This document shows positions 8,423 to 16,336 of a stretch of 64,000 nucleotides of DNA, piece after piece. The notes beneath the pieces were generated by a model, which was not told the DNA's origin, did no database searches, and saw nothing but the letters and a program-made list of their open reading frames with translations. The stretch is from assembly GCA_025055765.1 (NCBI GenBank), contig JANWWS010000036.1, forward strand, positions 1 to 64,000, in the 5' to 3' direction. The stretch is from Leptospiraceae bacterium (GTDB lineage: Bacteria; Spirochaetota; Leptospiria; Turneriellales; Turneriellaceae). Positions within the stretch are counted from its first letter, which is position 1, and every line of letters begins with the position of its first letter. Both the position numbers and the translations under genes were made by a program.

Positions 8423-9021
8423 GAGCGCAAGAGAAAGTCGTAGTAGAGCCAACTATCGGGGTGAATGCGTCCCTTTTTTTCAAGCACACTTTTTAAGGAA
8501 TAAATGAGTTTTTCAAGGCAAAGTTCTTTTAAGCTTAGATTTTCCTTTTGTTTAATTTCTTCTTCGCTTAGAGAACCCATCATATCTGCGGCAAAGACAA
8601 TTTGGGCTACCACACCCATGCCTGCTTTGCCGGTCGTATGGCAGGCACAGGCCTCGGCTACTTCTTCGTCCCAAATGCCAAATTTTTCTCGGGCAAAAAG
8701 CGCTGCACTTTTTGAGTGCATGACAGGCCCAGGAATATCCTTATATTCGGCAAGTAAGCCATGTCTTTCAAAGAGTTCTAAATGAAACTCCTTTTTTTCT
8801 TCTTTGGTAATGTCATGGAGTAGGGCTGCTATTTTGGCCTTTTGCTCTACCTCTACTTTACCTGGGTAAAATCTTTGCGCAAGCCTGGAGGAGTAATAGA
8901 CCACGCGAAATATGTGCGCCCTTCGGTAGGGGGAGAGTTTTTCTTTAATATAGTGAACGACCTCCTGGAGCTCGGGGGGGATAAGCTCCTCAATTTGGCT
9001 CTGGGCTACCACCTCTTGCAT
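8419..9021 (-). CDS. yqeK: HD-domain hydrolase YqeK (Ap4A hydrolase type)
   Basis: HD-superfamily phosphohydrolase, 200 residues. YqeK enzymes split diadenosine tetraphosphate to ADP symmetrically. Expected metal and catalytic residues are visible: H36 (RRAHIFRV), H69-D70 (ALLHDITKE), H102 (VMHSKSAA), H128 (CACHTTGKAGM) and D146 (IVFAADMM). The HTTGKAGM block is typical of the family. First gene of a tight three-gene unit with the LCP gene and rsfS. The usual upstream partner nadD is absent; instead there is a 367-base gap containing a candidate RNA. Confidence 0.9.
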   Translation of the reverse strand: MQEVVAQSQIEELIPPELQEVVHYIKEKLSPYRRAHIFRVVYYSSRLAQRFYPGKVEVEQKAKIAALLHDITKEEKKEFHLELFERHGLLAEYKDIPGPVMHSKSAALFAREKFGIWDEEVAEACACHTTGKAGMGVVAQIVFAADMMGSLSEEEIKQKENLSLKELCLEKLIYSLKSVLEKKGRIHPDSWLYYDFLLRS

Positions 9022-9190
9022 CTATGTCGAAAAAACCAAAAGCAAGTACTCGTGTCAACTGGCTTTTAAATGAGACATATCTTACGCAAAACCTCACTGA
9101 AATAAGTCTTTGCGGCTACGGGCTTTAAAAATACAAAATTACGCAAGAGGCATGTGTAGAATTAGTGGTATATCCTCGCTTAAAAAGAAA

Positions 9191-9346
9191 GGTTCGGTGC
9201 ATCATGGGAGTTAAACACTGCCTTGAGCTTTATGGGCGCAGAACGAGCTTGACTCACCCAATAGGTGTCTTATTGTGTCCATGTCTCTAACAAGGAGCCT
9301 CGCCACTTTCCCACGAGTCGGTTTGTAACACCCATAGCCACATCAA
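9191..9346 (+). ncRNA. Candidate structured small RNA, 6S-like architecture
   Basis: The gap 9022-9388 lies between divergent genes and has no ORF, but folds well on the plus strand. Helix I: 9204-9215 with 9323-9335 (ATGGG/CCCAT, then GTTAAA with TTTGTAAC, one mismatch and one bulge). Helix II: CCTTG 9221-9225 with CAAGG 9291-9295. Helix III: 9231-9241 with 9273-9283, eleven continuous pairs including G-U. Apical hairpin: CACC 9255-9258 with GGTG 9264-9267. The large asymmetric bubble carries its own small hairpin on the 3' side (CTCG 9299-9302 with CGAG 9313-9316), as in 6S RNA. A TGGTATATC extended -10 at 9166-9174 could start it. A 6-bp hairpin at about 9350-9366 follows, without a U-run. 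Pairing is seen; identity as 6S RNA is a guess. The rest of the gap shows nothing clear. Confidence 0.4.
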
Positions 9347-9388
9347 AAAAGACTTGCAAAAAGTCTCGCCCATATTTAATGCGACATA

Positions 9389-12300
9389 ATGCTTGAGTTG
9401 GCTATCCCCTTTTTTGCCTCTTTATTTGTATTTCTCCTTTTTCGCAGGCTTGATAGCTCCAATGTGCACTTAAAAAAACTCAAGAACATTATTGATAAAA
9501 GCCAACGGGATATTCAAGAGCTGACACAAAGAAAAAAAGAAGAGTTGCGCGATGCCACAAGCAAATTTGACCTACTCGTCATCACTGCCACAAAACTATT
9601 TGAGCAGACAAAAAAACATTTGGCAGATGCCCAAAATTCTCTCACTTCTATTGAAAATGCGCGGCAAAACCTGCGCGATATGGACCAGGAACTCCAGAGT
9701 CTAGAGCAGAGAAACCGAAATATTCTGGAGCAACTACGCTTTATTAATGAATCGCTTGATAGAATAGATGAGCATCAAAAGAAAATAAAACGTCTCTCAG
9801 ATCAAATTAATCACATCGACCATGAAGCAGCCCGCCTGGTGTCCGTATTTCAAGAGACTATTAGAGAAAGATCCCATGAGATTTTTTCTGTCTTGCAAGA
9901 GAAATTAAACCACATAAAAACAGACACCGAAGAATACCATGCTCAGCTGCGCGCTGAGCTTTTGCGCAAGCAGCAGGAATTAAGTGACTACCTACATGAA
10001 AAAATTGCTGACATGCAGCTCAATGCTGAGGGTAGTGCAAATCAGCTATATAATACTCTAGAGAACAAGATAGAAAAATTCCACCATATTCTCAACAAAC
10101 TTTCTGAGCGGCTTGAGAACCAGCATAAAATAGTAGAAGTTGAGCTTCCCGAAAATATAAATGAGATCCAAAGGAAAATAGCGTCACTTTCTGAAGAATT
10201 TGCTGATCACAGCCGCCAGCAACTACAGGAATTAGCGAGGCAAGTAGAATCCATTCGTAGCAGCATCCACGAGCTTGATCTTGATGCTCTCACAAAGCGA
10301 GATGAAATTTTACGCCATGCTCGTGAAGAAGCAAAAAAAATAAAAGAAATGTTAGATACTTTTCAATATACTTTTCATGATGCGAGGCAAAACTTGTTTC
10401 AAGAGAAAGCCTTGCAAGAAGCTCAGCTTCTTGAAAAGTTAGCTCAACTTGAAGCTGAAAGAGTACGTTATGTAAAAGATATCACAGAAGAAAAAGATAA
10501 AAGCATTAATGAAATAAGGAAAAAGTCGGAAGAGCTTTTACAACAACTTCGGTTTGAAACAGAAAAGTTATGGCGCCAAATGCTCTCTCAACATGAAAGA
10601 GAAGAGGCGCATCTCAGACAAGAACTTGAAACAATTAGCCACAATGTGGAGCTGGTGCTGCGAAGAAGTGAACAAAAATTAGATGATGTCGAGCAGAGAA
10701 CTGTAGAATTTATAAGGCGACTTGAGGGCGATATTTTGGAGGCAAAAAATAGGCTGCGCCGAGAAAGCGAGGCCTTATTCGAGTCATGGGAAAAAGAGAT
10801 GCGTCAAAGAATCCAATTCCTGCAGACGGAACTTACGTCAGCAGAGCAGGAATTACGCCAGGGATACGCACAAAGCGAGGAAGAATTACAAAGAAAGGCT
10901 AGTGTTTTTGCGCAAAAGATAGCTGAAATAGATAAAGAGCTTCTTAATTTTCAAGACTCAGTGACCACGCGCTGGCAAGATGAGGCAGAGCATATTTTAA
11001 ACAAAATCAAGGCAAAAGAAGCTGAGCTTGAAAACCTGTTCCAAACCAATAACGCCAAAATGGAGTCTCTCCTCTCGGAGGCCAAAAGAGAAGTGCAGCG
11101 TGGTCTCGTTGAGTGGGAAAAACAGCGTATGGAGATGCTTGCCGACTTTGAGGAAATCTTAAACGAAAAAACGCAAAAATCCCAGCTGCAAGCTCAAGAA
11201 TGGCAAGAAAACCTGACCGCCAAAATGCAAGATTTGGTAAAAGAATTTCGCCAAAACCTCGATAGCAGGGAAAAAGAGTTTATCAGCCGAACAGAGGCTG
11301 TAATACAAAGATTTCAGGAACTTCGACGTGCCCTTGAGGCCAGGCAAGAGACTTTGCTAGAGTCACTTTATGAAGAAAAGAAAAAATATGAAGCGGAGCT
11401 TCAGGCTTTTTCTCGAGAAGAAATGAAGTTATTTCTAGAAGATATCCAAGAGACGGTAGACAAATTAACCGAAAAACTGCGGCTCGTAGCTCAAAGTGCC
11501 TACAATGACCTTCATCAAAAGAGTAGTGAAGTGCTTGAAGAGTTTTCTCAGATTCGCCATGACATAGAAAATGACATCATCTCATTTCGCGAAAAACACC
11601 AGACACTTATAAATTCTCTCTCTGAAGAAGCAAAGCGCAACTCTCATGAGATTAAAGAGCTACAACAAGCCATGCGGGAACTAAAGGCAGAATCAGGGGG
11701 CCTTGAAAAAGTACGCAATTTGTATGATTCCGTAAAGAAAATTAGGGATGAACTTGAGGAGCAGTTGCGCACTATTGAGGAGAAAAATTTTACAGTTAAG
11801 GAACTCTTCCGGCGGGTGGAGGAGTTACGGGAGTTACGTCTACAACTTGATGGTGAGATAGCGCTCATGCGGGAAAAGAGAGAAAAAATAGACAAACTTG
11901 ACCACCAAATATCGGCTATACTTAATATGAAAAACCAAATTGAAGAAAAGGAAGAAAGTTTGCAAAAACTCTATAGAAGCCTTCAAGAGACAACAGAACT
12001 TTACCAGGAACTGCACGACGAAAAGCAAAAGCTAAGAGCAATTATAGACGAATTCCAAAATGAAGAGAGATTTATTAACCATGCCATAGAGGCTTTACGC
12101 GAAGAGCAAAGAGCTGCCCGTGAGTTAAAAGAAGAATTTGATAAAATTCAAGGTAACCTTGAACGTCTTAATTTGCGTACAAATAGCTTAAGAGAGGAAA
12201 TGGAAAAATTAGAAAACCAAATGCGTTCCATACGTAAAAACGAGGAGCAAATAGAGATAATCAATAAGCGATTCTTAGAAGTAGAAGACTTGCTCTTAGA

Positions 12301-12649
12301 TATTGAAAAAAAGAAAGAGCAATTAGAGATTCTACGCAAGAAGTATGAAGAGCTGAGACTTAACATGTCTCAGGAGCTTACGGAAATCCGCAATATTGAA
12401 CAAAACGCGGAACATAAGGTAAAGCAATTATCAGACTTTGTAAATGCCGTGGGCACAAAGCTAGGTAGTGAAAATGAGCCTACAATTGCCAAAAGCATGA
12501 GCCACTTAAAGCCTAATGACCGAAAGGAGGTTGTTTTAAAGCTAGGCAGCTATGGGTGGACACCGGAACAAATTGCAGAGCATGTTAATATGGAACTAGC
12601 CACCATAAAAACTCTTTTAGCTACACACGGCATTTTAAGAAATGAGTGA
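9389..12649 (+). CDS. Giant coiled-coil membrane-anchored protein, SpiroCoCo type
   Basis: 1086 residues. A hydrophobic N-terminal segment (about 3-20, followed by FRRLD) should anchor the protein in the inner membrane with the rest in the cytoplasm. From about residue 25 to 1030 it is almost unbroken heptad-rich coiled coil full of Glu, Lys, Gln and Leu. The last 50 residues form a small non-coiled domain (GSYGWTPEQIAEHVNMELA) that looks like a helix-turn-helix fold. This layout matches the spirochaete coiled-coil family annotated as SpiroCoCo, which has been tied to periplasmic flagella and motility in Leptospira. Family assignment comes from architecture and memory, not alignment. No good ribosome-binding site is seen. 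recG follows after three bases. Confidence 0.75.
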   Translation: MLELAIPFFASLFVFLLFRRLDSSNVHLKKLKNIIDKSQRDIQELTQRKKEELRDATSKFDLLVITATKLFEQTKKHLADAQNSLTSIENARQNLRDMDQELQSLEQRNRNILEQLRFINESLDRIDEHQKKIKRLSDQINHIDHEAARLVSVFQETIRERSHEIFSVLQEKLNHIKTDTEEYHAQLRAELLRKQQELSDYLHEKIADMQLNAEGSANQLYNTLENKIEKFHHILNKLSERLENQHKIVEVELPENINEIQRKIASLSEEFADHSRQQLQELARQVESIRSSIHELDLDALTKRDEILRHAREEAKKIKEMLDTFQYTFHDARQNLFQEKALQEAQLLEKLAQLEAERVRYVKDITEEKDKSINEIRKKSEELLQQLRFETEKLWRQMLSQHEREEAHLRQELETISHNVELVLRRSEQKLDDVEQRTVEFIRRLEGDILEAKNRLRRESEALFESWEKEMRQRIQFLQTELTSAEQELRQGYAQSEEELQRKASVFAQKIAEIDKELLNFQDSVTTRWQDEAEHILNKIKAKEAELENLFQTNNAKMESLLSEAKREVQRGLVEWEKQRMEMLADFEEILNEKTQKSQLQAQEWQENLTAKMQDLVKEFRQNLDSREKEFISRTEAVIQRFQELRRALEARQETLLESLYEEKKKYEAELQAFSREEMKLFLEDIQETVDKLTEKLRLVAQSAYNDLHQKSSEVLEEFSQIRHDIENDIISFREKHQTLINSLSEEAKRNSHEIKELQQAMRELKAESGGLEKVRNLYDSVKKIRDELEEQLRTIEEKNFTVKELFRRVEELRELRLQLDGEIALMREKREKIDKLDHQISAILNMKNQIEEKEESLQKLYRSLQETTELYQELHDEKQKLRAIIDEFQNEERFINHAIEALREEQRAARELKEEFDKIQGNLERLNLRTNSLREEMEKLENQMRSIRKNEEQIEIINKRFLEVEDLLLDIEKKKEQLEILRKKYEELRLNMSQELTEIRNIEQNAEHKVKQLSDFVNAVGTKLGSENEPTIAKSMSHLKPNDRKEVVLKLGSYGWTPEQIAEHVNMELATIKTLLATHGILRNE

Positions 12650-12652
12650 GGT

Positions 12653-14713
12653 GTGATTTCTTTAGAGCAAACAAGGCTTTTTAGGAAGGACCAGCGAAGG
12701 GTTTTACAACGCAGAGGTATCACGACGGTGCGGGATCTTTTCTTTTATCTTCCCCGGCGCTATATTGATCGCAGCAGGAATATAGACTTAAATGAGGTAC
12801 CGCCTGGAGAAGAGGTTAGTTTTATTGGGACGGTGTTAGAATCTCAAATACAATATGGCAAGAGAAAAAGGCTGGTAGTTACGGTCAAATCTGAAAAGAA
12901 TCAAATTGAAATGGTTTATTTTAATGGCATTGAATATTACAGTAAGCTCTTAAAGCCGCAATCGCTTGTAGCCTTTTCTGGCCGAATAGAGTCTTTTAAG
13001 GATAAGCTCAGCATGTTACATCCGGAAATGGAATTTGTAACTAATGAAGACCTTATACACACAGGGAGGATCGTGCCTCTCTATACAATTACAGGCGATA
13101 TGCAGCGCTCTGGTCTTACCTCCCGTTCTATCCGAGCAGCTATAAAGCGGGCCTTTAAGGAATTTGGGGATAGGATAAAGGACCACGTCAACGAGGATTA
13201 TTTAGAAGCAGAAGATCTTATGCCGTTACGCCAAGCCTTAGAGAAAATCCATTTTCCAGAGTCCCTAGATGAGGTAGGAAAGGCAAGGCAGCGATTGGCC
13301 TTTGATGAACTACTTTATTTTTCTGCACTCATGGAAGAAAAAAGAATTCTGCGCGAGTCTATGCGCAAATCTTTTCAATTTACCATCAAAGCAGAAGATC
13401 TTAAACTACGCCAACAACTGCTTGAGAATTTGCCGTTTCGTCTTACCCGGGATCAAGAGATGGCGCTAAAGAGTCTCGATGAATATTTTTCTACGCCCCA
13501 CCCAGGCGGCGTTTTACTTCAAGGAGATGTTGGCAGTGGCAAAACCTTGGTAGCCCTTCTTGTAGCCTTGCGGTACATTGAAGAGGGAATTCAGGTGGCT
13601 CTTATGGCCCCCACAGAGGTTTTAGCAAGACAGCACTTTTACACCTTTCGAAATTTTTTAAAAGATTTTGTCTTTTTCCCGATGGACCTACTTTTGGGTA
13701 GCGAAAAAGCGCAAGAGCGCAAAGCTAAATTAGAGAGGCTTCGAAAAGGAGAGACTATGTTTGTAGTGGGTACCCATGCACTTATCCAAGACGATGTCGA
13801 ATTTTCAAAACTAGGGCTTGTCATTATTGATGAACAGCATCGTTTTGGTGTGGAGCAAAGAGAAAAACTTCGCGCCAAGGGAGGCCTCCCAGATATTCTG
13901 GCTATGACGGCAACCCCCATACCACGGAGCTTGACACTTGCTCTCTATGGAGACCTAGAACAAGTTATTATTCGTGAAAAGCCACCGGGCCGAAAACCCG
14001 TCGATACACGTATTTATCGCGAAGCTGATCTGCCTCGGATCTACAAGAGCGTCGAAAAATACCTTTCTCAGGGAAGGCAAGCTTATATTGTCTATCCTAT
14101 GATTGAGGAAAATGAAAAGGCAAGTTACGCCTCTTTACTAAGCGACTTTCATTATTTAGAAAAAACTGTCTTTCCAAATCGGCGCTTGGGGCTATTGCAT
14201 GGTAGGCTTTCTTCAGAGGAAAAAGAAAGAGCCATGCAAAAATTTAAAGAAGGCTTAATTGAAATATTGGTTACCACGACGGTGGTTGAGGTTGGGGTGG
14301 ATGTACCCAATGCCAACATCATAATTATACGCAATGCAGAACGCTTTGGGCTGTCTCAGCTACATCAATTGCGGGGGAGAGTGGGAAGAGGCGAGCATCA
14401 AAGTTTTTGTATTTTAATTCCCTCGAACAACATTACTGCCGAAGGGCAGTTACGCTTACAAGCTATGGTGGAGAGCAATGATGGTTTTTATCTTGCCCAA
14501 AGGGATTTTGAAATCAGGGGTCCAGGAGAAATCATGGGTGTAAAACAAGCTGGTGTTTCGGAGCTTCGTATAGCAGATCTGCGCCAAGACACCGAGCTTT
14601 TAATTAAGGCTCGCAAATATTTAAAAGAGCACATGGAATTATATCGCGACATCACCCAAGCAAAAAACTGGAAAAATGAACTTCAAAAGGGAATGCTTCT
14701 TTTTGCTAATTAA
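12653..14713 (+). CDS. recG: ATP-dependent DNA helicase RecG
   Basis: RecG remodels stalled replication forks and Holliday junctions. The 686 residues hold an N-terminal wedge/OB domain (about 40-130), then the two helicase lobes. Walker A is GDVGSGKT at 291-298, motif II DEQH at 393-396, and motif III TATPIPRSL near 419. The C-terminal lobe has VGVDVPNAN, QLRGRVGRG and the RecG-specific FEIRGPGEIMG. The start is GTG at 12653, three bases after the coiled-coil gene, so the two are probably co-transcribed. Its stop overlaps the convergent hydrolase gene by 4 bp. Confidence 0.97.
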   Translation: MISLEQTRLFRKDQRRVLQRRGITTVRDLFFYLPRRYIDRSRNIDLNEVPPGEEVSFIGTVLESQIQYGKRKRLVVTVKSEKNQIEMVYFNGIEYYSKLLKPQSLVAFSGRIESFKDKLSMLHPEMEFVTNEDLIHTGRIVPLYTITGDMQRSGLTSRSIRAAIKRAFKEFGDRIKDHVNEDYLEAEDLMPLRQALEKIHFPESLDEVGKARQRLAFDELLYFSALMEEKRILRESMRKSFQFTIKAEDLKLRQQLLENLPFRLTRDQEMALKSLDEYFSTPHPGGVLLQGDVGSGKTLVALLVALRYIEEGIQVALMAPTEVLARQHFYTFRNFLKDFVFFPMDLLLGSEKAQERKAKLERLRKGETMFVVGTHALIQDDVEFSKLGLVIIDEQHRFGVEQREKLRAKGGLPDILAMTATPIPRSLTLALYGDLEQVIIREKPPGRKPVDTRIYREADLPRIYKSVEKYLSQGRQAYIVYPMIEENEKASYASLLSDFHYLEKTVFPNRRLGLLHGRLSSEEKERAMQKFKEGLIEILVTTTVVEVGVDVPNANIIIIRNAERFGLSQLHQLRGRVGRGEHQSFCILIPSNNITAEGQLRLQAMVESNDGFYLAQRDFEIRGPGEIMGVKQAGVSELRIADLRQDTELLIKARKYLKEHMELYRDITQAKNWKNELQKGMLLFAN

Positions 14714-15333
14714 AGATTTAAGAAAAGCCGAATTTTTTGCCACATTGCTTCTTTAAACTGGGACAATTGATGGTCGCCATGCAGGAGAATCAGCTCTGCA
14801 GCTGTGTTTTTTTGTGCATAGCGTAGGCTCACCTCATAGGGCACCACGTCGTCTTCAAAGCCATGAAAAATAAGACAAGGTATTTGTCTCTCTAAGGCTA
14901 TTTTGTCGCGCAAGCGGGCATCTTCGGCAAAGGCATAGTGCAGCACTACTTCCTTTTCATAAGCATAGTGAAAATATGGGCGATATCCCTTTTTCTTCCA
15001 TTCTTTTTTCTCTTCGGGGGTAAGTTTACTTAATTTTGAGAGTTCAAAGGCAGGGGCAAGCAAGACCAACTTCTTTACGGCTGGGCTTAGTTCTGCCACA
15101 TGGACAGCGGCATAGCCACCCAAGCTTGAACCAATTAAAATGTATTTTTCTTTTTTTCTAATTAAGCTTAGGGTTTGTTCTACCATACGGCTAACAGTTA
15201 GACTGGCAAAATCAGGCTTATTGTAGTCTGGTATGAGAAAGGGGATTTGGCAGGAGTGAAATTTCTTTTTAAAAAAAAGAGCTTTGCCTGATTTGGGAGA
15301 AGAGCCCATACCATGTAAATAAATGATTTGCAT
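14710..15333 (-). CDS. Alpha/beta hydrolase, YqiA-like esterase
   Basis: Small cytoplasmic alpha/beta hydrolase of 207 residues. It opens with an HGMGSSPKS oxyanion-loop segment. The nucleophile elbow is GSSLGG near residue 94, an acid lies in HGFEDDVVPY near 163, and the catalytic His in LLHGDHQLS near 185. Size and the absence of a lid match YqiA/UPF0227 esterases; the substrate is unknown. It stands alone on the minus strand between recG and the divergent pseudouridine synthase gene. Confidence 0.82.
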   Translation of the reverse strand: MQIIYLHGMGSSPKSGKALFFKKKFHSCQIPFLIPDYNKPDFASLTVSRMVEQTLSLIRKKEKYILIGSSLGGYAAVHVAELSPAVKKLVLLAPAFELSKLSKLTPEEKKEWKKKGYRPYFHYAYEKEVVLHYAFAEDARLRDKIALERQIPCLIFHGFEDDVVPYEVSLRYAQKNTAAELILLHGDHQLSQFKEAMWQKIRLFLNL

Positions 15334-15373
15334 GGTACATCCCCTGCCTAAGCTCTAGCTAGACAATTCTTTT

Positions 15374-16315
15374 ATGAAAGAATTTACCTTTCGTATCCCA
15401 GGAGAACTCGAAGGCCAAAGACTAGATTGTGCCCTTTTTACCCTTTTGCAAAAATGCTATCCGTTGTCGCGTTCGCGTGTGCGTAAACTCATTGTGGCGG
15501 GTGCCGTATATTTAAATGGACGGCGTGTGCGGATAGCTTCCAAACGGGTTCTTAAAAAAGCCATTATTAAAATATATTTAGATGAAAAAAGAATTTCACA
15601 ACAAGAAAAAATCTATCATCTAAGCGAAAAAGACATTGTCTACGAAGATGACTACCTAATATGTGTCAATAAACCAGCAGGTCTTTTAACAGTGCCCTCT
15701 CTCGATGAGGCAAGGCAAAATTTATTTTCTCTACTGCGAGATTATCTCAAGAAGAGAAATGGCCGCAAAGAGTGTTATCTTGGCGTTCACCACCGGCTTG
15801 ACAAGGAAACTTCTGGTCTTGTGCTTTTCACAAAAAAAGAAGAAGTAAATCCCGCCATTGCAGAGCTATTTCAAGAGCATTTAGTTAGTAAAAAATACTT
15901 TGCTTTATGCCACAAAAATCAAGAACCTATCGAAGTTCAGTGGGAAGTGCGCAATGAGCTTGTTCGTTGCCATCCTAAAAAAAATAAATACCGCCTAGCC
16001 TTAGATCAAGAAGAAGGTTCATTTGCTTATAGTCGTTTTCGTCTTATAGAAGAAAGAGAAGCTTTTGTTTTGCTCCAAGCCACACCCATAACAGGTAGAA
16101 CACATCAACTGCGTGTACATCTGGCTTCGCAAAATTTACCTATTGTGGGCGATTGGCTTTATGCACAAAGTAAAGAAGAGCGTCTTATGCTGCACAGCTA
16201 CGAACTTTCTTTTCGCCATCCCATTACACAAAAGAACCTGGAGATTACAGCACCTCCAGACGAAATCTATAAAAGCATTTGTCAAAATAAAGGGATTTTA
16301 TACTTTACCTCGTAG
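15374..16315 (+). CDS. RluA-family pseudouridine synthase
   Basis: Isomerises specific uridines to pseudouridine in rRNA or tRNA. The 313 residues comprise an S4 RNA-binding domain (about 15-75, RSRVRKLIVAGAVYLNGR) and the RluA catalytic domain. The signature HRLDKETSGLVLF places the catalytic aspartate at D143, and the later GRTHQLRVHLA block is present. The RluA, RluC and RluD subtypes cannot be separated by eye. It starts a plus-strand run with glgP (21-base gap). Confidence 0.92.
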   Translation: MKEFTFRIPGELEGQRLDCALFTLLQKCYPLSRSRVRKLIVAGAVYLNGRRVRIASKRVLKKAIIKIYLDEKRISQQEKIYHLSEKDIVYEDDYLICVNKPAGLLTVPSLDEARQNLFSLLRDYLKKRNGRKECYLGVHHRLDKETSGLVLFTKKEEVNPAIAELFQEHLVSKKYFALCHKNQEPIEVQWEVRNELVRCHPKKNKYRLALDQEEGSFAYSRFRLIEEREAFVLLQATPITGRTHQLRVHLASQNLPIVGDWLYAQSKEERLMLHSYELSFRHPITQKNLEITAPPDEIYKSICQNKGILYFTS

Positions 16316-16336
16316 TAATATCCTGAAAGTCAAACT

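Noticed and set aside
7262-8452. Longer start at 8452 for the LCP-like gene
   Set aside because: The extra ten residues lie inside yqeK, while ATG 8422 gives an ATGA overlap and a normal membrane-anchor start.
9350-9366. AGACTT/AAGTCT hairpin as an intrinsic terminator
   Set aside because: Short stem with no U-run after it; it is only mentioned as a possible 3' boundary of the candidate RNA.
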